Assembly: GCF_000224145.3 (NCBI RefSeq)
Contig: NC_020176.2
Location: forward strand, 4,377,825-4,441,824
Length of the DNA: 64,000 bases
Origin: Ciona intestinalis
Taxonomy: Eukaryota; Chordata; Ascidiacea; Phlebobranchia; Cionidae
Direction: 5' to 3'
Numbering within the stretch: the first letter of the stretch is position 1; each line of letters starts with the position of its first letter. Under the pieces are notes generated by a model. That model had not been told where the DNA came from and searched no databases. It was given only the letters and a program-made list of their open reading frames with translations. A program made the position numbers and the translations under genes. This document shows, piece after piece, positions 36,650 to 45,827 of this stretch.

Positions 36650-36701
36650 CAGTACTGTTGGGTAAAATACCCTTTATCACATAGCACCCTATATTACTAT
36701 A
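36650..36701. mobile_element. possible MITE remnant
   Basis: AGTACTGTTGGGTAAAATACCC followed by CACCCTATATTACTATAG looks like the two ends of a MITE with the centre lost. Too short to be certain. Confidence 0.3.
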
Positions 36702-36839
36702 GCAAAACTCAAGCAAGTTTTTTATATATTTATCGTCACATGTTCAGATGTACTATTCAGTATTTTTACCATCCAGGTATTTGATAAATCGTGATTTATA
36801 ATACCAACAGCATATTTAAAACATATAATAACTAAAATG

Positions 36840-36861
36840 TGGAGGTGCCGGGCATCGATCC

Positions 36862-36896
<35 letters not shown>

Positions 36897-36912
36897 TCTG
36901 AGCTACACCCCC
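36840..36912 (-). tRNA. tRNA-Ala (anticodon AGC), copy 2
   Basis: All 73 nt are identical to the tRNA-Ala at 31180-31252, on the same strand, with a TTTT terminator. The 5' flank is also shared: CCGACGAG, TCTAAATGTTTGTA, and TTAATTAGCCA against TTAATTGGCCA. A duplicated segment larger than the gene itself is therefore likely. Confidence 0.97.
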
Positions 36913-37268
36913 GACGAGTCTGCACAGTCTAAATGTTTGTAGATGTTTTAATTAGCCAGTTGCGACATTAACTTTTATACAACGTATAAAGATGCGCGGT
37001 AATACGATTAGAGGTCAAATAGTCACACGTAAGATACAGCAGTATAACATGTAAGTAGAAAAGATGGTTTATGTCTCGTTCTCTTTTATCGTTTATGTAA
37101 CCGTATTCCCATGACTTACAAAGATTAGTTAATATTGGACATTATTTGCTACAAGTATTGTTAATTGCAGTCTTACTGTTGCCACTCTAGGTGCTTGGGA
37201 GTTACACAACTTGGATTTGTTGCTGTGTGTAAGTTGCTCTCGCCGATATAAAAGCGAAAATAAAACAT

Positions 37269-37448
37269 ACAGTAGGATGGGGAAGATGGGACACTTTTAG
37301 CACATAATAACCAAATATTCTGATCTTGTTTTAAACAACAAACAACCGCCTATGGAAGTCGTAGGGATATTAATAGTTCTTTGAATGTTCTTTGTTTACT
37401 ACCAAACTGGACGAGAAAACTAAGCAGATGTCCCATCTCTCCCTTACT
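37269..37448 (+). mobile_element. MITE copy
   Basis: Forward orientation. The start is CAGTAGGATGGGGAAGATGG, the core is slightly deleted, and the worn right end is TGTCCCATCTCTCCCTTACT. Confidence 0.82.
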
Positions 37449-37543
37449 AACTCATAAGCTGGCACAAAGTGTATGAACACCCGTGTTATAACGAATGTCA
37501 TTGCCACGCCGAGCGAGGATAAAGTAAGTTACATTCATTTATT
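37445..37543 (+). repeat. dispersed hairpin repeat copy
   Basis: CATAAGCTGGCACAAAGTGT, then GAACACCCGTGTTATAACGA and GAGGATAAAGTAAGTTACAT. A good copy of the family, lying against the end of a MITE. Confidence 0.65.
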
Positions 37544-38197
37544 CGTGCAATTAAAAACTCTTGATTGACCTTCAGTTCAGACACATTTGTTTATTTTAGT
37601 AAATATTTAGAGAAGAAGAAAGTTTCAAACTGCGAAACAACAAGATAACATATAAGCCTATGATATTTAATGCGGTATAAAAATGAGAACATGAGATACA
37701 ATAGAAATAAGATAAAAAGAAAAAGATCGACTTGGTAAATAAAGCTTGGTAAAAGAAGATTCTCAAAATTAAGTGTTTGTTCTTTCTTTAAGTTGGAATA
37801 AGAGCCTTTGAATGTTGTTAGTTTTGAAACGCACACTATTAAAAAAGCGTCAACAAAACCAACACCTCAAGTTGTTGCAACTTAAGATCCATATTCAGAT
37901 TTACATTTTGTTAAAAAAATTGAAAAGCACAATTAGATTACCAAACACCCTAGGTGAAGGATGTCGTCTAGTAAGGCTCAGGGTGTATTATAGGCTCCCT
38001 GGAGCAAGTTTTGTTTATATATCATTGCGCAATAAATTGAGGTGTCAGAAATTTGCAACTTAATGAAGAAGCATGGAATGGGTAAAGATAGAAACACTGC
38101 ATCATCCAATTTGTAACTATCATAACATATATTATAACTCCCTTTACATATCTATAATTAAAATATATTGAAAACACCTCAAACTTAAGTGGTAATA

Positions 38198-38444
38198 TAG
38201 GGTGTTCGGAAAATCACTGTGCACTTGTTTATAAACAGACATGTTTTATTATAGAATCCAGGAGGTAAATATGAATGACAAGTATAAATGATGTTGAAAG
38301 TGACCTCCGTTAGCATTAATACAGGCTTGGACCCTTCTTATTTTGTTTCTAAACACCTCAATTAGCTGCTCCCTTCGCATAGGCTAAAAATTGCTGTTAT
38401 GAAATTCATAGAACAGTGCTCAGTGACTTTCCGAACACCTTGTA
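38198..38444 (-). mobile_element. shrunken Tc1/mariner-superfamily-like element with transposase C-terminal trace
   Basis: Inverted repeats of about 22 bp bound a 247-bp element: AGGGTGTTCGGAAAATCACT at the left, and AAGGTGTTCGGAAAGTCACT as the complement of the right. Both sides are next to TA. On the minus strand a frame starting MRREQLIEVFRNKI contains RRVQACINANGGHFQHHL. This matches the usual end of IS630/mariner-type DDE transposases (remembered pattern: R.QACI...GGHF.HL). Most of the transposase is absent, so this is an internal deletion derivative. It lies about 70 bp beyond the stop of the TMEM179-like gene, perhaps in its 3' UTR. Confidence 0.72.
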
Positions 38445-38511
38445 TATTAAAGCACATTCAGCGACCACAAAAGAACTTCAATAGAATGATAAAAAGAAAG
38501 GTAATTTAAAG

Positions 38512-41088
38512 TTACAGAACTTGACCACCATCAGCACGCGAGTATTTGAACCTGTTGCTCAATAATGTTCGTTTCTCGTAAGCCAACGAATTCAACAAAT
38601 CATCATTTTTGTGGTAATAGTGCACTTTTAGAAAAGCAAGAACGCTTGATATTAACCACACACATAAACTGCTCCAGCATCCAACCTGGTGGATCAAAAA
38701 GAAATAAATGAATGGTTTAAAGTTTGCTTTGAATAACACTGTATGGTGGGGTATCTGCCTTTAATGGTAACTAAAAAAGTTAATTTATCAATTAGCTTAC
38801 TTGGGAGTAAAGAACAAAATAAATGAATAGTTTGATTTAAAGAAGATAAAACTCCACGATAAAATATCTCCTTTTTATAGTGAATGGTAAATTAAATTAT
38901 AATTATATTTTTATTGTAATTGTATTTAACTTAATTAGGTAACCACATACAAAATACAGGTTGTTTTAATTCATTTTTAGTGTACCTTGCAACAAAATGA
39001 CAGTAATATTGTTACAAGAAAAATAGGAAACAAAAATATTAAATATTCTAAACAATATTTTATCCTAGTAGAATTCAAACTTACTTGTAGCGCCGACATC
39101 TGCGTATAAAAGCCATCGCTGTTTATGCCGTAAACCTTTTCTAAATCACTCAGGTCTGCTAGTGAACACCTGTGTAATAAAAAAATCAACAGAATGTGAA
39201 TATGTGATTATGGAAAACATATATATAAATATACCTAAATTTAAAAATAACAAGAAAAAAATGAAAACCACAAAATATTACATGAATAGTATAAGAATAA
39301 TATAAATACCCTAATGTACCACTGTGGGGTAAAATGGAATATCATCAGTACATAATATCCCATGTTACCTAATCATGTTTTTAACAAATAATAACGTTTT
39401 AGAATAAGGAAAAAGGATTGAAAACATTACCCCACCCTAAATTATAAAACCATAAATTATAAAGAAAATGATAAGATCACCTGTATTTATTTTCAGTTAT
39501 AGTTTCACACCATTCATCATAACCAACACTTGATATAAGAGAAGCAATTAACATGGCTATGAACACAACAGCATTTAATAGAAACATTATGAAAGAACCG
39601 AACGGTGCTCTGAAAAACACAATCAGTTTTATTATACCATGCAAATACCAAAGAAACAGAAAAAATGAACGTTACTTGTTAATCCTCTTATGGCGGGGTA
39701 ATGACAACTGTTAAAACACGGTTGTTTGGTTTCATACACCTCATGCCCAATATGTAACTTTGTTGGTCATTTATGGGGGATTTTCTTTTGGATGTAGTTA
39801 TATAACACAACATTTGTATAAAGATATAATTATAATAATATTAACTTAATTTGTCTCTTCGAATACTGTAGCAAAGATTTTAAAAAATTTTAAACGAAAA
39901 GACAGAATATAGCGACAAAACAACATTTGTTAAAAGAAATTCCATTAAAAAACATATTTACATTTAATTTGAAGAAAAACGCGAGGCCGGTACACCTAGC
40001 AGACAAAGTACCTGTCATGCTCCTTGTATACAAGAACACATGATTGCCATATCAAGACAGCAGATGCAACCAATGTAGTCACCCCCATGTATAAGATGTA
40101 GTTACAATTGCTACTATTTCCCCAACTGTGCAACATAAACACCCCATGTTCGGAGGATGAGGTGGGTGTGGATAAGTTACCTGTTGGATAAGATGGGTGA
40201 ATGTATTTTATTTATCCTTGGCAGGGCAACGATAGTCTATATAACAAGAGTGTTCTGTTTCATACACCTGGTACCTACTTACAAATTACCATGTATGCAA
40301 CTTATTTATGCTCGCATGGCGGGGCAACGACAGTTGTTATAACACGGGTGTTCTGTTTGATACACCTCGTGCCAGCTTACAAGTTACCACCTATGTTTGT
40401 GGATGATTGTAACTTATTTTTCGTTATAACATAGGTGTCTTGTCTTATACACCTAATGCCTACTTACTAGTTACCAGGTATGTAACTTAGTGGGTGATTG
40501 TAAGTTATTTATCCTATCGTGGTGGGGCACAGTCCTTATAACACGTGTGTTCTGCTTTACACACCTCTTGCCCGCTTAAGAGTTAACATGTGTCCACGTA
40601 TGTTACTTTGTGGGAATTTTTTTAACGTATGGTTGACAATTTAGATCATTTATAAGGGACCGCCAATAGTTACAGCGATGCCTAACAAGTGTCATGCCAT
40701 AAGACACATGTCTATAAAATTATGTATAGTAGAGTGGGGGAAGATGGGCCCCTTTTAATTCTATTTTTCAGAGCCATTTAGTCATAAACAAAAACATATA
40801 AAGAATTATAAAACTGTATCCTTAATCCTCACGACTTCCATACACCGTTAATAGTTAAAACACGATTAGGATATTTAAATATTATGTGCAGAAAATGTCC
40901 CGTCTTCCCCAACTCTATAGTATATTATGTCTTTATCAGATCCACATAAAACATATCATACCTTTAGCGTAGAGTAAACAATTCCCTTTAAAATGTTCCA
41001 TATTAACGCTGATGGGAATTATAATCAACAACGACATAATTAGAGAACAAACATACGCGATTAAAAACGTCTTTGGAGACGGATTCAT
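38512..41088 (-). CDS. TMEM179: TMEM179-like four-pass membrane protein
   Basis: Five exons, right to left: 41088-40962, 40180-40012, 39609-39481, 39169-39085 and 38685-38512. All have GT-AG junctions and matching phase, giving 227 residues. Four hydrophobic segments are visible: about residues 7-29 (FLIAYVCSLIMSLLIIIPI), 74-96, 104-128 (FIMFLLNAVVFIAMLIASLI) and 174-194. The loop CLLYAKGN, the WCETITENKYRCSLADL stretch, DGFYTQMSALQ and the tail LAFLKVHYYHKNDDLLNSL match the vertebrate TMEM179/179B pattern well. Cysteines flanking the loops fit the family. Vertebrate TMEM179 is poorly characterised and neural-enriched, so no reaction is assigned. The ATG at 41086-41088 is chosen because the hydrophobic N-terminus matches the family start. 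Introns hold a MITE and several hairpin repeats. Confidence 0.88.
39317..39444 (+). mobile_element. MITE, internally deleted
   Basis: An intronic copy that starts CACTGTGGGGTAAAATGGAA and ends CATTACCCCACCCTAAATTA. The centre is largely lost. Confidence 0.65.
39680..39785 (-). repeat. dispersed hairpin repeat copy
   Basis: GACAACTGTTAAAACACGGT, then TTTCATACACCTCATGCCCA and ATGTAACTTTGTTGG. Reverse copy inside a TMEM179-like intron. Confidence 0.55.
40195..40640 (-). repeat. tandem cluster of the hairpin repeat, about 4 copies
   Basis: Successive units contain ATAACAAGAGTGTTCTGTTT, TAACACGGGTGTTCTGTTTG, TAACATAGGTGTCTTGTCTT and TAACACGTGTGTTCTGCTTT. Each is followed by ATACACCT..TGCC..CTTA and ATGTAACTT. 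Spacing is about 110-120 bp. It lies in the first intron of the TMEM179-like gene, just outside exon 2, and shows that this element can form tandem arrays. Confidence 0.75.
40725..40922 (-). mobile_element. MITE copy
   Basis: Reverse orientation, intronic. The ends are TATAGTAGAGTGGGGGAAGA and GTCTTCCCCAACTCTATA, and the core is present. Confidence 0.85.
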
Positions 41089-41514
41089 AGTTTTTCTTTT
41101 ATTTAGACAACTGCAAAATCCTTCGCTTTTAATTGCATACAAAAACCTAAACAAAGTTAAAAGTCTTGACAATTTTAACTCCCCGTCTTGTCCTAATTGA
41201 GGGAAACCACCATAAAAAGCAGGAAGTCATCGCACAAATTAACTAAAGCCCGACGTTCTACAAAATTACAATAAATTAACTTGATTTTGGTGAGTAGTAT
41301 TGTGAAGAATGTTTGTCGTGAAATATACCAATAATTTTATCCGTATCGTTCCAAAATGTAATTCGTCGCGTTCTTGTGACGTAGCTATAATGTGTTTAAC
41401 ATCATTCTTGTGTAAAGGGAACGGGCTACCAATCATTTCTTTATAGTGCTTCTGAAGCTTTATATGTGTCTTGTATGATACATAGACAGTAGGTATTAAA
41501 TTTCGATATCGCGT

Positions 41515-41580
41515 GGCAATCGTTATAACACGGATGTTCTGTTTTATATACATCGTACCCGTTTGCGAGTTACTTTTTCT
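41515..41580 (-). repeat. hairpin repeat fragment
   Basis: CGTTATAACACGGATGTTCT, then GTTTTATATACATCGTACCC. A partial copy between two genes. Confidence 0.5.
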
Positions 41581-41746
41581 CCTGCATACTATGTTTATGC
41601 GTACATTGCTAAAACATTTCGCGTAATTGTTTCAAAAGTTCATTATTTTTAAAACATGCAAAATAATACATCAGTTTTTTTATTATTCGAATATTTGTTG
41701 TATTCCTTCATTGTTTCGTAACAAACTGCACCAAATCTTGAATGAA

Positions 41747-42884
41747 TTAATATTCTTCAATTATTTCTTCAAATTCCTTGACACTCATTCTGATCTTTGG
41801 TGTTCCAGCTAAAATAGAACGAAGGAAAGACGTTATAACACGGCGATATGTTTTATACACCTCATGTTCCCTTACAAGTTACGTACAGCATTATTCGTTC
41901 TCCAATATTTTACATAAAGAATATTTGCAAAAATGTTTTCAACGTCTTTATTTTATTTTTTCCATGCTGTCATAAGTTAAAGTCTATATTGTAGATAGAC
42001 AGTTATATAAGTTCAAGCGTGGATCTTGAATAGAACGCTCGTGACTACTGCTTTATATATAAGACCGTAACTTTATCCTCACGTGGCCAGAAAACGACAG
42101 TCGTTATATACACGGGTATTCATACACCTCGTGTCAGCGTTACTTTGTAGGTCATTATTTTTTTGGTGGATTTTTTTTCATGTGTGGCTGCAGATATTTT
42201 GGACCACCCATCATAGTGACCACTAGGCTAGAGCAACAAGCTTATTAATATTCAACTTACAATTGCAGTAACGCGTAGGGTTGGAGCAAGGCCCATTTCC
42301 CGGGGGAATGGCTAGCGTACCGTAGTTGCAGGTAAACTTCGGTTGGAAACATACGAAGGGACCTAGAAAGAAATGTTAACACCTTAAAGCGATTAATTAC
42401 GTTAGCAGTGTATAGTATAGTGGAGGAAGATGGGACACCTTTATATTTCTTGTCCCATTTGGTAGCAAACAAAGATATATCAAAGAATTATAATATCGTA
42501 TCATCGCAACTCCCATAGACCGTTGTTAAATATAGTAGTGTGGGGAAAGATAGGACATATTTTCATTCCATTTTCTCGTCCCATTTTGTAGTAAACAAAG
42601 AACATTCAAAGAATTACTAAACCGTACCCTGACGACTCCAATAGACCGTTGTTAATTGTTAAAAAAAACGATTAGGATATTTAGATATTGTGTGCTAAAG
42701 GTGTCTTCCCCCACCCTGCTATATTAAAACCTGATCCGGATTATTCGATATTGTGTACTAAAAGCGTGCCGTTTTTCTACCCTACTATATAACTGTATTG
42801 ATTCTACCCACCCCGGTAACTCTCAATCGAAGCAATCAGAGCACATATCACCAAAACAGTTAGAGAAAATTTCACCGATGACAT
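41747..42884 (-). CDS. small secreted four-cysteine protein (unrecognised)
   Basis: Three exons, right to left: 42884-42812, 42362-42261 and 41808-41747. Junction phases agree throughout (1-2, then 1-2), and the model gives exactly 78 residues from ATG to TAA. Residues 1 to about 22 form a textbook signal peptide (MSSVKFSLTVLVICALIA, then SIES). The predicted mature peptide begins near YRGPFVCFQPKFTCNYG. It has four cysteines, spaced C-6-C-13-C-7-C, in a Pro/Gly/Asn-rich segment (IPPGNGPCSNPTRYCN), and ends in an acidic helix-like tail (VKEFEEIIEEY). Two internal disulfides are likely. I recognise no family; a secreted ligand, antimicrobial-type peptide or matrix protein are all possible. Intron 1 holds three MITE pieces, and intron 2 two hairpin repeats. 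The first donor is CGGG|GTGGGT. Small size and three exons keep confidence moderate. Confidence 0.6.
41825..41900 (-). repeat. hairpin repeat fragment
   Basis: CGTTATAACACGGCGATATG, then TTTATACACCTCATGTTCCC. It lies in intron 2 of the secreted-protein gene, just upstream of its last exon. Confidence 0.5.
42080..42160 (-). repeat. hairpin repeat copy
   Basis: ACGACAGTCGTTATATACAC, then GGGTATTCATACACCTCGTG, followed by TTACTTTGTAGGTCATT. A worn reverse copy in the same intron. Confidence 0.5.
42416..42530 (-). mobile_element. MITE, truncated at one end
   Basis: It begins TATAGTGGAGGAAGATGGGA and stops after CCATAGACCGTTGTTAA, where the next MITE starts. The second copy may have inserted into the first, or they recombined. 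Confidence 0.75.
42531..42724 (-). mobile_element. MITE copy
   Basis: Near full length, reverse. TATAGTAGTGTGGGGAAAGA opens it and GTGTCTTCCCCCACCCTGCT closes it. It follows directly on a truncated copy. Confidence 0.85.
42725..42789 (-). mobile_element. MITE right-end fragment
   Basis: CTGATCCGGATTATTCGATA, then GTGTACTAAAAGCGTGCCG and TTCTACCCTACTATA. It could be the displaced tail of the truncated copy at 42416. Confidence 0.65.
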
Positions 42885-45827
42885 TATAAATAATAATTCT
42901 ACAAATTCTAAGAACTGTTAACAGCACAATTTTTTGAATACTTTTAGCGAAGTGCATATTTAAATGCGTTAAAATATAAAAACCAATAACGGCCTATTTT
43001 AAACGTTGCATAGTGGGCAGTAGTATCCCGTTATCTACATAAAAAAAGGAAATAAGCACCAATACAAGTTTCCTTCGTCTTATAGATGTTGCAAATGAAC
43101 ATTAACACCGCGACGACGCAGCAGGAAATGAAATTTTACTTGACAGCGAACCTAATGAGGATTAATTAAAAACAATTTTCCTTCAATTTTAAATAGGAGC
43201 CTGAACCGGTTATGTGTTATGCGATACTTTCTGTTTGTTAGACACTAAATAATGTTGAATAATTGCTCGTTAATAAATTTATAATTTGGACAAAAAATCC
43301 CAATTAGGCACTTATGTAGCTTGGTGTCATCTGTTTATTTTTACAGTGTTTCCATTTATTTATTTTTTTACATAATAAACAAATAAGTAAGGGAGTTTAC
43401 TACTTAACAAAAACTACCGTAGATAGATTATAGCGCGAAAACTGTTTGTGTACAGTAAATCACAATACACTTTAGTTTGTTGGTGAACGTTTTGAAGACC
43501 ATTTCAACGACCGTCTGTGCTTGTGTTCATTTCATATTAATATTTTACTTTGTCGTGCAAGTTAGCGTACTTGAGACTATCATTTAGCATATATACCGTT
43601 GTACCTACATTATACAGCATTTTGCGCTAATGGTGTAGCTGTATCATTGAATAAATATATTTTATGTTAAATAATATGGTAATGTGTTAGTTTATTATGC
43701 ACTAAACGTAAAAATAAACATATACACTGGGAGGCTACTTTATCTGGGTTTGTAAGGATGATATCATACAAGAAAAGTGTTACTACACATTATCTGCTTG
43801 TTCTATCTTGGTATAAATGCATTTATTTTAATATTTCAATGTTATTTTATTATAATTAAATATTTTTTGTTATTGCTTTACTTAAAAAAAACATCAAAAA
43901 TTCTTTCATGTTCTCTTTTAAGTGATTTTAGTTGTTTTTATGACTTCTATGCACATTCCTAAAATATTTGTGGTAAAATACATTTAATTTGTATGTTTCT
44001 AGTGTTTCCAGGTTCATTTCTCACAGCATTAAACTTCATTTTCATATAAAATACGTTTTGCCTGAAAGGGAAACACTGTACAAGGATATTAACTCCGGAA
44101 ATAAGAAAACAGCATTATGGTAAATTAATTATTAATTTACATTAAAAACAAACAAAAAACTTCCCCCTCTTTATCCCCTTTTTATACCCACAAAGAAAAA
44201 AATACACACGGAGTATCTGGTCTGGTAAGCCACCACGAAGTGTATAAAACAGAACATCTGTGTTATAACGACTGTTGTTGCCCCATGCGAGGATAGGGCA
44301 AGTTTCATTTATTCTCCTGAATAAATGACTAAAATGAGTATGCTACATCCTACGGGGTAATGGACTCCAATGAGCCAACTGTGGTATAATCCAACATTAC
44401 ATGACAACCTTGGGTGTTGCAATGTCACAACAAGGGGCCCGGAACTTTGGTCTAGTATATTTTAGAACATAAGTTCCGATATCTATAATTGGTAAATTTT
44501 TAAACAGATATATCACTGTTGGTTAAAGCTATTTTGTAATGCTTTAAATGAAACATGTTACATTTAACCCTGCCACTGCTGCTAGTTGCCAGGCAATTTT
44601 TTGTTGTTAAGTTTTTGCGTTTCTTAGGATTTTTATTTTCAAGAACAGCAAAGTTTGGTTTTTATTGTAATTTGTTGTGCACAATGGATTTAAACTTTTT
44701 GTATCACACAATGTACTTCCACTTCTGGTGTGCTTAATTTGTTTATATATATTATCCCTCACTCATAATGTGGATTACAATTTCACTAAGCTTATGTGGT
44801 TAAACTCAAAAGCATTAGTGTTGTTATTTTAGGGAAACAACAAGTTTCATTAGAAAAAGTTCTAGAGCGTAAAACCTACAATATTAATTTCCTGTTGAAG
44901 GCGCGGCCAATGCATACTGATACAAATCATTTCGCCCCAATCCCCACGCCATATTACTGATATAAAGTGCAAATATATTAATCAATATACATGTTTTATT
45001 CATCACAAATGGGCATAGTGTTGACAGGTTTTAATTAAAGTGATTTGTTTTGCTGCGTGTAATGAACAAGTTACTTCCCCTCTTGATTAGTTTCTGCCAA
45101 ATCCATTGTTCCCAGCTTGGTTTCCCTTTAGCTGGTTTGGAATATATATAAATATATTGTTTAATATTTCACATAGGCTACAGCAATTGAACTAGTTTAA
45201 GTTTTAGGTTACATAGGGTATTAATTGTACTACACTTAAAATAACTTGAGTTGTATCCTATAAAAACAAATATGCTGATGTGGATATGCTAATGTAATGT
45301 ATAATGGGCCTACAACTGGTTTGCACACACTAATGTTGTTGCCACTTCTCACTTGTCAACGTTTAATAACCACCGCAAATTATACTTTAGGTTAAAGCTA
45401 AAACATACCTGTATTTTATTTTTTGGCTGGATTTTACCTAAAACAAAATTTAAACAACGCAGCAGTGCTGATGCAATACTAGTCAATCCTGGTTGTTTAT
45501 GCTAAGGGAGTTAGATTTGTAGGTATAATGTAGGGGGGCTATAGTCCCTTTAACTTTTAATCATTTATATATATTTAAACCACTCAGATTGAGACTAAAG
45601 TTTCATTCAATATAACTTTCCTCTCTAAAAGTTAAAAACATATTGCTGTTAAAAGCTTTTGCTTTTCTTAATGCACCTAACATTCCTATAACTATAAGTA
45701 ATGTTATACATTTCCTAAGTTAGGTCATATTGTTTATCACTATCAGCAAAGGGTAGTGTATATTATGAATGAGTAAGTTAAGTATTCCTATTTCCTATGT
45801 TAAAATTTATTACATGATGTTTTTCAG
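42885..45827. other. region between secreted-protein gene and calcineurin B exon 2
   Basis: Very AT-rich. It must hold the first exon and promoter of calcineurin B. One candidate is ATG immediately before GTAAAT at 44117-44119; another ATG|GTAATG lies near 43677. A hairpin repeat sits at 44222-44335. Frames such as 43777-43962 are T-rich chance frames. Confidence 0.35.

Larger units (their letters stand above)
36913..38197. other. intergenic DNA with repeats
   Basis: A MITE (37269-37448) and a hairpin repeat (37445-37543) are present. Frames at 37591-37836 (minus) and 37812-38063 (plus) overlap and resemble nothing known. The right part may belong to the 3' flank of the TMEM179-like gene. 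Confidence 0.4.

Noticed and set aside
37812-38063. 83-codon frame left of the mini-transposon
   Set aside because: AT-rich, no family resemblance, overlaps an opposite-strand frame of similar length.
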